Assembly: GCF_052114605.1 (NCBI RefSeq)
Contig: NZ_JBFRFB010000004.1
Span: 62,001-126,000, forward strand
Origin: Microvirga sp052114605
Lineage (GTDB): Bacteria > Pseudomonadota > Alphaproteobacteria > Rhizobiales > Beijerinckiaceae
DNA length: 64,000 bases
Reading direction: 5' to 3'
This document shows, in pieces, positions 32,244 to 41,168 of the stretch. Positions within the stretch are counted from its first letter, which is position 1, and each line of letters begins with the position of its first letter. The notes beneath the pieces are model-generated. The model was not told where the DNA came from. It worked only from the letters and a program-made list of their open reading frames with translations, and did not search any database. Both the position numbers and the translations under genes were made by a program.

Positions 32244-33371
32244 TTATCCCGATGAGTTAGGGGCCTTGGCGCGTTTCGATGTCGGTTTTACGTTAGCACC
32301 TGGCATATCGCCCAGCGCGTGCGTCAACACCTTCTTCATCGCACCGGGCAATGCCTCTTCATGCAGCTGCAGACGCGGTGTCCAGCGCATGTCGTGCGGC
32401 GCGGGCGTTCCCTTCGGGACCTTGGCGAAGAGCACGGTCAACTCCAGCGGGAAATGCGTGAAGACGTGGCGTACGGTGCCGGGAAGGCGCTGCCAGCGCG
32501 CCTCGATGGGCGCGTCCAGCACGGCGCGGGAGGGCTCGTAGGCGGGCTCCCACTCGCTCGTCGGCGGCTCGGCCATGCCCCCGAGGAGGCCCGTCGGCGG
32601 GCGGGTGCGCAGAAGAATGGTGTCGTCGGCGCGCAGCACCACGAAGGCAGCGCCTTTCCGCAATTGCCCGGTCTCCTTCTTCTGCTTCTTCGGGAAGGTC
32701 TCCTGCAGGCCGGCGGCACGGGCCTGACACGGTTTCATCCAGGGGCAGAGGGCGCAAGCCGGGCGCTTGGGCGTGCAGATGGTGGCGCCGAGATCCATCA
32801 CCGCTTGCGCGAAATCGCCGGGCCGATCCTCGGGCACCAGCTCCTCCGTCAGTTCACGGATGAGGGGCTTCGCCTTCGGCAGCGGCTCCTCGATCATGAA
32901 GAGGCGGGACATGACCCGCTCCACATTGCCATCGACTGCGGCGGCCTTCTGGTTGAAGGCGATGGCCGCCACCGCCGCCGCCGTATAGGCGCCGATGCCT
33001 TTGAGCTTCAGGAGTTCGGCCTCCGTCCCCGGAAAAACCCCGCCATGGTTTTCCACAACCGCCTTGGCGCAGGCGTGGAGGTTGCGGGCGCGGGAATAGT
33101 AGCCGAGCCCCGCCCAGGCCTGCATGACCGAATCCGTGGGCGCTTCGGCCAGGGCTTCCACTGTGGGAAACCTCTGGAGAAAGTTTAGGTAATAGGGTTT
33201 GACGGCAGCGACCGTGGTCTGCTGGAGCATGACCTCCGAAAGCCAGACACGGTAAGGGTTTGAGGCCTCATGAGGCTTCGCGCGCCACGGCAGATCGCGC
33301 CGGTGGCGATCGTACCAGTCGAGCAGATCCTGAGGGTCGGGCTTGGTCGCGCTCAAAGCGGGCGTTAACAT
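32244..33371 (-). CDS. mutY: A/G-specific adenine DNA glycosylase
   Basis: Removes adenine mispaired with 8-oxoguanine. It has 375 residues. The catalytic Glu lies in SEVMLQQTTVAAV near residue 50. The helix-hairpin-helix KLKGIGAYTAAAVAAIAF near 125 leads to the catalytic Asp in AVDGNVERVMSR. The 4Fe-4S ligands are in CTPKRPACALCPWMKPC near 200-216. The C-terminal NUDIX-like domain (about 240-360) recognises 8-oxoG. The start MLTPALSATKPD at 33371 is preferred to an 85-codon extension that runs antisense to the divergent gene. It is divergent from the DciA-like gene. Confidence 0.96.
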   Translation of the reverse strand: MLTPALSATKPDPQDLLDWYDRHRRDLPWRAKPHEASNPYRVWLSEVMLQQTTVAAVKPYYLNFLQRFPTVEALAEAPTDSVMQAWAGLGYYSRARNLHACAKAVVENHGGVFPGTEAELLKLKGIGAYTAAAVAAIAFNQKAAAVDGNVERVMSRLFMIEEPLPKAKPLIRELTEELVPEDRPGDFAQAVMDLGATICTPKRPACALCPWMKPCQARAAGLQETFPKKQKKETGQLRKGAAFVVLRADDTILLRTRPPTGLLGGMAEPPTSEWEPAYEPSRAVLDAPIEARWQRLPGTVRHVFTHFPLELTVLFAKVPKGTPAPHDMRWTPRLQLHEEALPGAMKKVLTHALGDMPGANVKPTSKRAKAPNSSG

Positions 33372-33428
33372 GTGATGTGGAATACCGGTCCTGCGATCAT
33401 ATTCCAACGCGGCTTTTGGACATTCAAC

Positions 33429-33950
33429 ATGAGACGACCGAGGCCCATGGCCCGCCCTCTTGCTCGACCCCTTGCGGAATTTTTGGATGCCTGCCTCTCC
33501 CCGAGCTTGGCGGCGCAAGGCTTTGCCACGTCCGACGTCATCATGGCCTGGGGTGATATCGTGGGTGAGCGGCTTGCCGCCTTCACCCAGCCGCTGAAGA
33601 TCGAATGGAAAAGGAAGGCGCCCCATGCCGATCCGGAATCACGGCCGGAGCCGTCCACCCTCGTGATCCGGGTGGAAAGCGCCTTCGCCTTGGAGCTTCA
33701 ACACCTGGCGCCCACCATCATCGACCGGGTGAACACCTATTACGGCTGGCGCTGCATCGGGAAACTTGTCCTGAAACAAGGGCCCGTGCGGCGGGTTGAG
33801 AAGAAGCGTCCGTCCGCTCCCACCCTCACCCCGGAGGACCAGGAGAAGGTGAACACAGCCATCGGCCCCATCGAGGAGGAAGGCCTGAAGGCCGCACTCG
33901 ACCGGCTGGGCCAGGCAATAGTCAGCTCCGGTTCACGCACGAAAGCGTGA
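33429..33950 (+). CDS. DUF721/DciA-like protein, putative replicative helicase loader
   Basis: A 173-residue protein whose N-terminal 110 residues match DUF721 (DciA): LAEFLDACLSPSLAAQGFATSDVIMAW, IVGERLAAFTQPLKIEW, and a VIRVESAFALELQHLAPTIIDRVN core with the KH-like fold. DciA loads or recruits the DnaB helicase at origins in bacteria lacking DnaC. The C-terminal third is polar and probably flexible. The start at 33429 is chosen for its Arg-rich MRRPRPM N-terminus; an ATG at 33447 is also possible. It is followed by the DsbA-like gene after 71 nt and then smc, an arrangement kept in Rhizobiales. Confidence 0.85.
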   Translation: MRRPRPMARPLARPLAEFLDACLSPSLAAQGFATSDVIMAWGDIVGERLAAFTQPLKIEWKRKAPHADPESRPEPSTLVIRVESAFALELQHLAPTIIDRVNTYYGWRCIGKLVLKQGPVRRVEKKRPSAPTLTPEDQEKVNTAIGPIEEEGLKAALDRLGQAIVSSGSRTKA

Positions 33951-34021
33951 CATGGCGGGCCTTGCCACGGCGCATGTCTCATTCTACCGCAAAGCAGCAT
34001 CTCTTTAGGAGCCTTACCCTC

Positions 34022-34660
34022 ATGATCACCCGGCGTCAGACGCTTCAGCTTCTCGGGACCGCAGCCGTAACCGCCTATCTCGCCACGAGCCTTCCGGCCT
34101 TCGCTCAGAACGTCGCCGTACAGGACCTCGCGGTGCCCGGCCCCCTCGGGGATGTGGCCTTGGGGCCGGAAGACGCCAAGGTGACCATCGTCGAGTACGC
34201 CTCGCTCACCTGCTCCCACTGCGCCGCTTTCCACAAGACGACCTGGCCGGAGCTGAAGAAGCGCTACATCGACACAGGCAAGATCCGCTTCATCCTGCGC
34301 GAATTCCCGCTCGATCCGCTGGCAACGGCAGGCTTCATGCTGTCTCGCTGCGACGGCAACGACAAATATTACCCGGTCACGGACCTCCTGTTCGAGCAGC
34401 AGCGGAACTGGGCTTTTGTGGAAAAGCCCCTGGATTCGCTCCGTCAGCTCATGCGGCAGGCAGGTTTTTCACAGGAAAAATTTGACGCTTGCCTCAAGGA
34501 CCAGAAACTTTATGACGCAGTCAACGCGGTGAAGAACCGGGGTATGGAGCAATTCAACGTAGACTCCACGCCGACTTTCTTCATCAATGGTCAGCGTCAT
34601 CCGGGAAGCCTGTCGATCGATGAGATTGAAAAGGTCATCAAACCTCTGCTGGGCGAGTAA
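34022..34660 (+). CDS. DsbA-family periplasmic thiol-disulfide oxidoreductase
   Basis: A 212-residue exported thioredoxin-fold protein. The N-terminus RRQTLQLLGTAAVTAYLA resembles a twin-arginine signal, with cleavage near AFA-QN (about residue 29). The active site is LTCSHCAAFH, a CSHC motif with Cys near 64 and 67, and the cis-Pro lies in DSTPTFFINGQ near 183. A helical insert separates the two. A good ribosome binding site TAGGAGCC supports the ATG at 34022. It belongs to the DsbA/BdbD group and may fold cytochrome or envelope proteins, as genes for those are not far away; partner unknown. Confidence 0.9.
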   Translation: MITRRQTLQLLGTAAVTAYLATSLPAFAQNVAVQDLAVPGPLGDVALGPEDAKVTIVEYASLTCSHCAAFHKTTWPELKKRYIDTGKIRFILREFPLDPLATAGFMLSRCDGNDKYYPVTDLLFEQQRNWAFVEKPLDSLRQLMRQAGFSQEKFDACLKDQKLYDAVNAVKNRGMEQFNVDSTPTFFINGQRHPGSLSIDEIEKVIKPLLGE

Positions 34661-34705
34661 GCCCCTTACCCCTCCCTTCGCCAGGTGGGCCGGAAAGGCG
34701 CGTCC

Positions 34706-37700
34706 ATGAAGCTGACGCGCCTTCGCATTGCGGGTTTCAAGACCTTCGTCGAGCCTTCCGACTTCCTGATCGAGCCGGGTCTTACCGGCGTGGTCGGGCC
34801 GAATGGCTGCGGCAAGTCCAATCTCGTGGAAGCCCTGCGCTGGGTGATGGGAGAGAACTCCCACAAGAACATGCGCGCCACGGGCATGGACGACGTCATC
34901 TTCTCCGGCTCAGGCGGCCGTCCGGCCCGTAACTGGGCCGAGGTGATGCTCACCATCGACAATACGGAGCGTACGGCGCCTGCTGCCTTCAACGACAGCG
35001 ACCTCCTGGAAATCTCGCGCAAGATCGAGCGTGAGGAAGGCTCCACCTATCGGGTCAACGGCAAGGAAGTCCGCGCCCGCGACGTGCAGATCCTGTTCGC
35101 GGATGCCGCCACCGGCGCCCGCTCCCCGGCCCTCGTCCGTCAGGGCCAGATCAGCGAAATCATTTCGGCCAAGCCCCAGGCCCGCCGCCGCATTCTCGAA
35201 GACGCCGCCGGCATCGCGGGTCTCCATGCCCGCCGCCACGAGGCGGAGCTGCGCCTGAAGGCCGCCGAGGACAACCTCGTCCGCGTCGAGGACGTGATCC
35301 GCGCGCTCGAGACCCAGATCGAGAGCCTGAAGCGCCAGGGCCGCCAGGCCTCCCGCTACAAGAACCTCTCCTCCGAGATCCGCCGCCTCGAAGCCCTGAT
35401 GTACGCCATCAGCTACTCCGATGCGCGGGATCAGGCCGCCACCGCCGAGCGTCAGGTGGCCGAGAACCTCAAGGCCGTCGCGGACCTGACGGAAGACCAG
35501 ACCAAGACCGCCACGGCCCAGGCCGTCGCCGCCCATGGCCTCCCAGCCCTGCGTCAGGCCGAAGCTGAGGCTGCCGCCGCCTTGCAGCGTCTCACTCACG
35601 CCCGCAACGAGCTCGAATCCGAGGAGCGCCGCTCCAAGGAGCGCGTGGTCGAGCTGGAGCGCCATATCGGCGACCTGAACCGCGACATCGCCCGCGAGGC
35701 GGCCCAGCGCACGGACGCCGAGGCGACCATCGAGCGCCTCCAGACCGAGGCCGCCGAACTCGCCGAGACCAACGAGGGCGCGGACGATACCCGCGCCGAG
35801 AACGAAGAGCGCCTGCATCAGGCCGAGGCGGCCCTGGCCGAGGCCGAAGCAGCACTCAGCGCCCTTCAGGCCCAGACCTCCGACCTCAATGCCCGCCGCG
35901 CCGCCCTGGAGCGCGCCGTGCGCGAGGAAATGGACCGCGCCTCCCGCTTCCGCACCGAGAAGGAGCGTCTGGAGCGCGAGATCGAGGCTCTTTCGTCCGC
36001 CACTGACAGCGACGGCCCGCCCATCGACGACCTGCGCGAGGAAATGGCGATTGCCGAGGACGCCATGCAGGGCGCGGAAGAGGCGGTGCTCGAGGTCCGC
36101 GAAACTCTCGCCCAAGCCCGCGACGCGGAAAGCCGCCTGCGCCAGCCCGTCAGCGAGGCCGAGCGCAAGGCACAGCGGCTTGAGACCGAGGTGCGGACGC
36201 TCGCCAAGCTCGTCACCTCCGCCACCGGCGACCTGTGGCCGCCGGCGCTGGACCAGATTACGGTCAAGAAGGGCTATGAGACGGCGCTGGGCGCAGCCCT
36301 CGGCGACGATCTCGAAGCATCCACCAATCCCTCCGCCCCGCACCATTGGGCGTTGAGCGGCTCCGGCGAAGGCGATCCTGTCCTGCCGGAAGGCGTGCGC
36401 TCGCTCGCTGACCTTGCCCGCGCTCCCGCCGAGATGCAGCGCCGCCTGCGCCAGATCGGTGTGGTGAGCAAGGCCGACGGCCTGCGCCTGCGCGGTATGC
36501 TGAAGCCCGGTCAGCGCCTCGTCTCGCAGGAAGGCGACCTGTGGCGTTGGGACGGGTTCACCACCGCGGCCGAGGCTCCCTCGCCCGCCGCCCGCCGTCT
36601 GGCGGAGAAGAATCGCTTAGGGGACCTTGAGCGCGAGGCTGCGGAAGCCCGCGAGCAGGCCGAGCAGCTGCGCCTCGAGGCCGAGGCCGCGCTTGAGGCC
36701 GTGCGTCAGGCAGCCTCTCGCGAAATGCAGGCCATAGAGACCGCCCGCCAGGCCCGGCAGGCCCTCGATGCCGCCCGTACACGCCTCTCGATTGCCGAGC
36801 GCAAGGAAGCTGAGCTGGGCCAGCGCCGCTCCGCGCTTCAGGAGGGTCTCACCCGCCTGTCCGAGAGCGAAGCGGAGGCCCTGGAGCGCGTGCAGGATGC
36901 GGAAGGTGCCCTGCAGGAGCTTGCCCCCGCCCCCGATCTCGAAAGCCGCCTTCTCGAAGAGCGCACCCGCGTGGCTGAACGCCGCGCCGCCGCCTCGGAG
37001 GCCCGCGCCGCCGTTCAATCCCTGACCCACGAGGCCGAGCTTCGCCGCCGTCGCCAGGAATCGCTCAACGGCGATATCCGCCTGTGGGGCGAGCGCGTCC
37101 TTCGCGCCGCCAAGGCTTTCGACGATTTGGGCGAGCGCCTGGAGCGCGCCCAGGACGAGCATCAGCGCCTGCTGGAAGCGCCCGATACCTATCTCCAGCG
37201 CCGCCGCGCCATCCTGACCGAGGTCGAGGAGGCGGAGGCCAGGCGCAAGGAAGCCGCCGACCGGCTGGCGGATGCGGAAACGGGGCTTGCCGAGACCGAC
37301 CGCGCGGCCCGCGCCTCGCTTGAGTCTCTCGCTGCCGCCCGTGAGGCCCGCGCCGGCTCCCAGGCCCGTCATGAGGCTGCCGTGCAGCGCTTGGCCGAGA
37401 TCACCCGCGCTATCGCGGAGAATCTCGAAACGACGCCTGCCGGCCTCATCGAGATGGCAGGCTTGCGCGAAGTGACCGAATTGCCGCCGCATTCGGAAAT
37501 CGAGTCGAAGCTCCATTCTCTCAAATCGGACCGGGAGCGTCTCGGCGCCGTGAACCTGCGCGCCGACGAGGAGCTGACGGAGCTCGAAACCAAGTACAAC
37601 AGCATCACGGGCGAGCGGGACGATCTCGTCGAGGCCATCAAGCGCCTGCGCCAGGCCATCGGCAGCCTCAACCGCGAGGGCCGTGAGCGCCTGCTCGCCG

Positions 37701-38167
37701 CCTTCGATGTGGTCAATGATCACTTCAAGCGCCTCTTCAGCACCCTCTTCGGTGGCGGCACGGCGGAGCTGACCCTGGTCGATTCGGACGATCCGCTCGA
37801 AGCAGGCCTCGAAATCCTGGCCCGCCCGCCCGGCAAGAAGCCCCAGAGCATGACCCTGCTCTCCGGCGGCGAGCAGGCGCTGACGGCCACCGCGCTCATC
37901 TTCGCGGTGTTCCTCACGAATCCCTCTCCGATCTGCGTGCTCGACGAGGTGGACGCGCCCCTCGACGACGCCAACGTAGAGCGGTACTGCGCCCTTCTGG
38001 AGGAGATGGCGCAGCAGACCGAGACCCGTTTCGTCGTGATTACCCACAACCCGATCACCATGGCCCGCATGAACCGTCTGTTCGGCGTCACCATGGCAGA
38101 ACGGGGCGTCTCGCAGCTCGTCTCGGTCGACTTGCAGAGTGCCGAGCGCATTCTTGAGGTAGCTTAA
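34706..38167 (+). CDS. smc: Chromosome segregation SMC protein
   Basis: The 1153-residue core of the condensin complex that organises and segregates the chromosome with ScpA and ScpB. Walker A is GPNGCGKSN at about residues 32-40. Two long coiled coils (about 170-500 and 640-1000), very rich in Ala, Glu and Arg, flank a hinge at about 505-630. The C-terminal head carries the signature LSGGEQALTATAL near 1055 and Walker B ICVLDEVDAPLDD near 1080. The ATG at 34706 (MKLTRLRIAGFKTFVEP) is standard. It starts 45 nt after the DsbA-like gene. Confidence 0.98.
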   Translation: MKLTRLRIAGFKTFVEPSDFLIEPGLTGVVGPNGCGKSNLVEALRWVMGENSHKNMRATGMDDVIFSGSGGRPARNWAEVMLTIDNTERTAPAAFNDSDLLEISRKIEREEGSTYRVNGKEVRARDVQILFADAATGARSPALVRQGQISEIISAKPQARRRILEDAAGIAGLHARRHEAELRLKAAEDNLVRVEDVIRALETQIESLKRQGRQASRYKNLSSEIRRLEALMYAISYSDARDQAATAERQVAENLKAVADLTEDQTKTATAQAVAAHGLPALRQAEAEAAAALQRLTHARNELESEERRSKERVVELERHIGDLNRDIAREAAQRTDAEATIERLQTEAAELAETNEGADDTRAENEERLHQAEAALAEAEAALSALQAQTSDLNARRAALERAVREEMDRASRFRTEKERLEREIEALSSATDSDGPPIDDLREEMAIAEDAMQGAEEAVLEVRETLAQARDAESRLRQPVSEAERKAQRLETEVRTLAKLVTSATGDLWPPALDQITVKKGYETALGAALGDDLEASTNPSAPHHWALSGSGEGDPVLPEGVRSLADLARAPAEMQRRLRQIGVVSKADGLRLRGMLKPGQRLVSQEGDLWRWDGFTTAAEAPSPAARRLAEKNRLGDLEREAAEAREQAEQLRLEAEAALEAVRQAASREMQAIETARQARQALDAARTRLSIAERKEAELGQRRSALQEGLTRLSESEAEALERVQDAEGALQELAPAPDLESRLLEERTRVAERRAAASEARAAVQSLTHEAELRRRRQESLNGDIRLWGERVLRAAKAFDDLGERLERAQDEHQRLLEAPDTYLQRRRAILTEVEEAEARRKEAADRLADAETGLAETDRAARASLESLAAAREARAGSQARHEAAVQRLAEITRAIAENLETTPAGLIEMAGLREVTELPPHSEIESKLHSLKSDRERLGAVNLRADEELTELETKYNSITGERDDLVEAIKRLRQAIGSLNREGRERLLAAFDVVNDHFKRLFSTLFGGGTAELTLVDSDDPLEAGLEILARPPGKKPQSMTLLSGGEQALTATALIFAVFLTNPSPICVLDEVDAPLDDANVERYCALLEEMAQQTETRFVVITHNPITMARMNRLFGVTMAERGVSQLVSVDLQSAERILEVA

Positions 38168-38283
38168 GGCTTTCAGCCTTTGCCACGCTTCGGCCTTAAA
38201 AACGTGTGCGCTTTCCGCCCAGACGCGCACAAAACATCACTTATCTCAATAATATCATATATTTAGATGTTTTCAGACTATCC

Positions 38284-38312
38284 TTGACAGGGGGGCACCC
38301 CGCTCATATGTT
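38284..38312 (+). promoter_or_regulatory. Strong sigma70-like promoter of the ATP synthase F0 operon
   Basis: TTGACA at 38284-38289 and TATGTT at 38307-38312 are 17 nt apart, preceded by an AT-rich tract (38232-38278) that could act as an UP-like element. The transcript would have about 55 nt of leader before atpI at 38375. Confidence 0.75.
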
Positions 38313-38374
38313 GCGCGCGGCTTTCGGGGCTGGGCTTTCAAGCATTTTCCCGTAACGCTTTTCAGGAGATCGCA

Positions 38375-38746
38375 ATGGCGGGCCCTAACGAGCGCAACGG
38401 TGTGAATGAGCGGAAACCGGACGATACCGATAATGCCGACCTATCTGCGAGGCTGAAATCACTCGATGTCCGGATCTCCCAAGCATCCGCGCATCGGACT
38501 GAGTCTGAGCCTCGCACTCGTCAGACTTCGGATTCCAAAGCAATGGGCCAAGCCTTCAGGCTATCGGCCGAATTCGTTGCGGGAGTCGCGGCAGGCGGGA
38601 TCATCGGTTGGCTTGTCGATTATTTTGCCGGGACTTCCCCTTGGGGCCTGATCGTTTGTCTCATACTCGGCTTCTGCGCTGGCATGCTCAACCTCATGCG
38701 GGCAGCCGGGCTGGCCAAACCAGCCAAGTATGACGAGAAGCGTTGA
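38375..38746 (+). CDS. atpI: ATP synthase protein I
   Basis: A 123-residue assembly helper of F0, thought to aid c-ring formation and possibly magnesium supply. The polar N-terminal 60 residues precede two transmembrane helices (about 64-85 and 88-108): FVAGVAAGGIIGWLVDYF and WGLIVCLILGFCAGMLNLMRA, the latter being the most conserved AtpI feature. It begins the F0 operon, with TTCAGGAG upstream of its ATG, and is 61 nt before atpB. Confidence 0.93.
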   Translation: MAGPNERNGVNERKPDDTDNADLSARLKSLDVRISQASAHRTESEPRTRQTSDSKAMGQAFRLSAEFVAGVAAGGIIGWLVDYFAGTSPWGLIVCLILGFCAGMLNLMRAAGLAKPAKYDEKR

Positions 38747-38807
38747 CAAACGCCCGAATTTCGATAGCCGAACGACAGTGAACAACAGCGAGATTTGAGA
38801 GCGGAAC

Positions 38808-39536
38808 ATGGCGAGCCCGATCGAACAATTCCAGATCAAGCCTATCATTCCGGCTATCAGCTTCACCAATTCGTCGCTGTTCATGATCGGCGCCGCAGCC
38901 GTGATCGTAGGCGGCTTCATTCTGGCGACCCGCAAGCGTGCGCTCGTTCCGGGCCGCGGCCAGTCGATTGCCGAAGTGCTGCACGATTTCGTCGCCGGCA
39001 CTCTCACGGACGCGACGGGCAAGGAGGGAATGAAATTCTTCCCTCTCGTCTTCTCACTTTTCATGTTCGTCTTTACGGCGAACCTTCTCGGCATGATCCC
39101 GGGCTTCTTCACGGTCACGAGCCACGTCATCGTCACCTTCGCGCTGGCCCTGCTCGTGATCGGCACCGTCGTGGTCTACGGTATCATCAAGCACGGAACA
39201 CACTTCTTCGGCCTCTTCGTGCCGTCGGGAGTACCGGTCTGGCTTCTGCCCTTCATTGTGGTCATCGAGGTCATCTCGTTCTTGTCTCGCCCGATTTCGC
39301 TGTCCCTGCGTCTGTTTGCGAACATGCTCGCGGGACACATCGCATTGAAGGTTTTCGGCGGCTTCGTCGCGGCGCTCCTGGGCGCCGGTGGAGCCCTGAC
39401 GCTTCTCGCTCCGCTACCGCTCATCATGGCGGTTGCTCTCATGGCGCTCGAATTCCTCGTCGCCGCTCTGCAGGCCTACGTCTTCACGGTGTTGACCTGC
39501 ATCTACCTTAACGATGCGCTGCACCCGGGCCACTAG
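38808..39536 (+). CDS. atpB: ATP synthase F0 subunit a
   Basis: The membrane stator subunit that forms the proton half-channels. It has 242 residues and about five to six transmembrane segments. The essential Arg lies in PISLSLRLFANMLAGHIALKV near residue 170, and FVFTANLLGMIPGFFTVTSH near 85 is also diagnostic. The start at 38808 (MASPIEQFQIKP) is typical of Hyphomicrobiales. It is followed after 63 nt by atpE. Confidence 0.98.
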   Translation: MASPIEQFQIKPIIPAISFTNSSLFMIGAAAVIVGGFILATRKRALVPGRGQSIAEVLHDFVAGTLTDATGKEGMKFFPLVFSLFMFVFTANLLGMIPGFFTVTSHVIVTFALALLVIGTVVVYGIIKHGTHFFGLFVPSGVPVWLLPFIVVIEVISFLSRPISLSLRLFANMLAGHIALKVFGGFVAALLGAGGALTLLAPLPLIMAVALMALEFLVAALQAYVFTVLTCIYLNDALHPGH

Positions 39537-39599
39537 GTCTGCGCTCTCGTTACTTCCCTTCCTCCCCTCCCGATCACAGCACTACTCAAGGAGTTCACA

Positions 39600-39824
39600 A
39601 TGGATCCGATTGCTTTCAAGTACCTCGGCGCGGGCCTCGCCTGCATTGGCATGGGTCTCGCCGCCATGGGCGTCGGCAACATCTTCGGCAACTTCCTGTC
39701 GGGCGCTCTGCGCAACCCGTCGGCTGCTGACGGCCAGTTCGCCCGCGCGTTCATCGGCGCGGCGCTCGCGGAAGGTCTCGGCATCTTCTGCCTCGTCGTC
39801 GCTCTCGTTCTGCTCTTCACCTAA
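39600..39824 (+). CDS. atpE: ATP synthase F0 subunit c
   Basis: The proton-carrying ring subunit, 74 residues, two transmembrane helices joined by the polar loop GALRNPSAADGQ. The ion-binding carboxylate is the Glu in AALAEGLGIFCL near residue 58, indicating a proton ring; the Na+ motif is absent. A strong AAGGAG lies 8 nt upstream, fitting the need for many copies per complex. A double hairpin follows the stop. Confidence 0.98.
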   Translation: MDPIAFKYLGAGLACIGMGLAAMGVGNIFGNFLSGALRNPSAADGQFARAFIGAALAEGLGIFCLVVALVLLFT

Positions 39825-39845
39825 TTCCAAGACGGTGATCGGGAG

Positions 39846-39907
39846 GTCGAGGCGTCTTAAGCGCTTCGCCTCGACAAGGGTGACGGCGGAAATCCGCCGT
39901 CACCCTT
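39846..39907 (+). terminator. Two adjoining strong hairpins between atpE and atpF'
   Basis: Hairpin 1: GTCGAGGCG (39846-39854) pairs with CGCCTCGAC (39867-39875). Hairpin 2 begins at the next base: AAGGGTGACGGCGGA (39876-39890), two-base loop, TCCGCCGTCACCCTT (39893-39907), a perfect 15-bp stem followed by GTTTCT. This could partly terminate transcription or protect the upstream atpE message, raising subunit c relative to b' and b. Confidence 0.8.
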
Positions 39908-40038
39908 GTTTCTACTCCATCCTGCTGAGATGGCCTTCCAGGTCTCCTGGCATGATATGAACGCGCAGGAGAAGGTGCTCTCAGTTCGCCCGAACGGCAC
40001 AATCTCGAAAGAATTTTCAGGCTTCTAGGATCTGCTCC

Positions 40039-40587
40039 ATGGCTCAGGCTCAAACGACCCATGCCACAACTGAAGCGCACGGTGGCGCTCACGAGGATGT
40101 CGGCTTTCCGCCCTTCGAGACGGAAACCTACGCCGGACAGCTCCTCTGGCTCGTGATCACCTTCGGGGTGCTCTACATCTTGATTTCCAAGCTAGTCCTG
40201 CCTCGCCTGACCGGCATCATCGAGAACCGGCGCTCCATCATCGCGAGCGATCTTGACGAGGCCGCCGCGATGAAGACCCGCGCCGAAGAGGCCGGAGCAG
40301 CCTACGAAAAGGCCCTCGCCGAGGCCAAGGGCCGTGCTCAGGCTCTCGCTCGGGAAACCCGTGCCAAGCTGGCATCCGAGAGCGACGCCAAGCGCAAGGC
40401 TCTCGAAGCCGATCTCAACAAGCGTCTTGCCGAGTCCGAGGCCACCATCACGGCCCGCAAGACGGAGGCCATGGGCCATGTGCACGGCATCGCGCGCGAC
40501 ACGGCTAGCGCCATCATCGAGCGCCTGACCGGCAAGGCTCCGGCCCCGCAGACGGTCGAGGCCGCCCTCGACCAGACCAACGCCTGA
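40039..40587 (+). CDS. ATP synthase F0 subunit b'
   Basis: One of the two peripheral-stalk subunits found in alphaproteobacteria and cyanobacteria; it dimerises with subunit b to hold F1. It has 182 residues: a polar N-terminus rich in His, one transmembrane helix (about 33-53, LLWLVITFGVLYILISKLVLP), then a long Ala/Glu/Lys coiled coil. The N-terminal extension before the helix and the RLTGIIENRRSIIASDLDEA transition match b' rather than b. It ends 13 nt before atpF. Confidence 0.93.
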   Translation: MAQAQTTHATTEAHGGAHEDVGFPPFETETYAGQLLWLVITFGVLYILISKLVLPRLTGIIENRRSIIASDLDEAAAMKTRAEEAGAAYEKALAEAKGRAQALARETRAKLASESDAKRKALEADLNKRLAESEATITARKTEAMGHVHGIARDTASAIIERLTGKAPAPQTVEAALDQTNA

Positions 40588-40600
40588 TCAGGAGGCCCCC

Positions 40601-41095
40601 ATGAGCCATTTGTTCGCCGACGCCGAATTCTGGGTTGCCGTTGCCTTTGTCATCTTCTGGGGCATCCTGTTCTATTACGGCGTGCCCGGAAAAGTGCTGG
40701 GCCAGCTCGATTCCCGTGGCAAGCGCATCGCCGATGAGCTCGCCGAGGCCAAGCGCCTGCGCATGGAAGCCGAGAAGCTCCTGAAGGAATTCGAGGCCAA
40801 GCGTGCCGCCGCTGAACGCGAGGCCGCCGAGATCGTCTCCAATGCCAAGGACGAGGCCGAGCGCCTCGCCAGCGAAGCCCAGGAGAAGATGGCCGATTTC
40901 GTGAAGCGCCGCACCGCTTCCGGCGAGGCGAAGATCGCACAGGCCGAGGCTCAGGCCTCCGCCGAGGTCCGCGCCGCCGCCGTCGACGCCGCCATCAAGG
41001 CCTCCGAGCGCGTGCTGCGCCAGGAGATCACGGGCAACACCGCCTCCTCGCTGGTGAGCCAGGGTCTCAGCGACGTGCGGGCGAAGCTGCAGTAA
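40601..41095 (+). CDS. atpF: ATP synthase F0 subunit b
   Basis: The second peripheral-stalk subunit, 164 residues, with an N-terminal helix (FWVAVAFVIFWGILFYYGVP, about 8-27) followed by a long coiled coil rich in Ala, Glu and Lys. GGAGG precedes the ATG by about 6 nt. It closes the operon; the F1 genes (atpHAGDC) are elsewhere, as usual in this group. A strong terminator follows 27 nt after the stop. Confidence 0.95.
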   Translation: MSHLFADAEFWVAVAFVIFWGILFYYGVPGKVLGQLDSRGKRIADELAEAKRLRMEAEKLLKEFEAKRAAAEREAAEIVSNAKDEAERLASEAQEKMADFVKRRTASGEAKIAQAEAQASAEVRAAAVDAAIKASERVLRQEITGNTASSLVSQGLSDVRAKLQ

Positions 41096-41121
41096 GGGCT
41101 GCGGACATCGTCAACGATTTC

Positions 41122-41153
41122 AAAAAGGCCGCCTTCGAGAAGGCGGCCTTTTT
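41122..41153 (+). terminator. Rho-independent terminator of the F0 operon
   Basis: AAAAAGGCCGCCTT pairs with AAGGCGGCCTTTTT across a four-base loop (CGAG), ending in a T run. It lies between atpF and the HAD hydrolase gene. Confidence 0.92.
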
Positions 41154-41168
41154 GCTTAAGAGGTCTTC

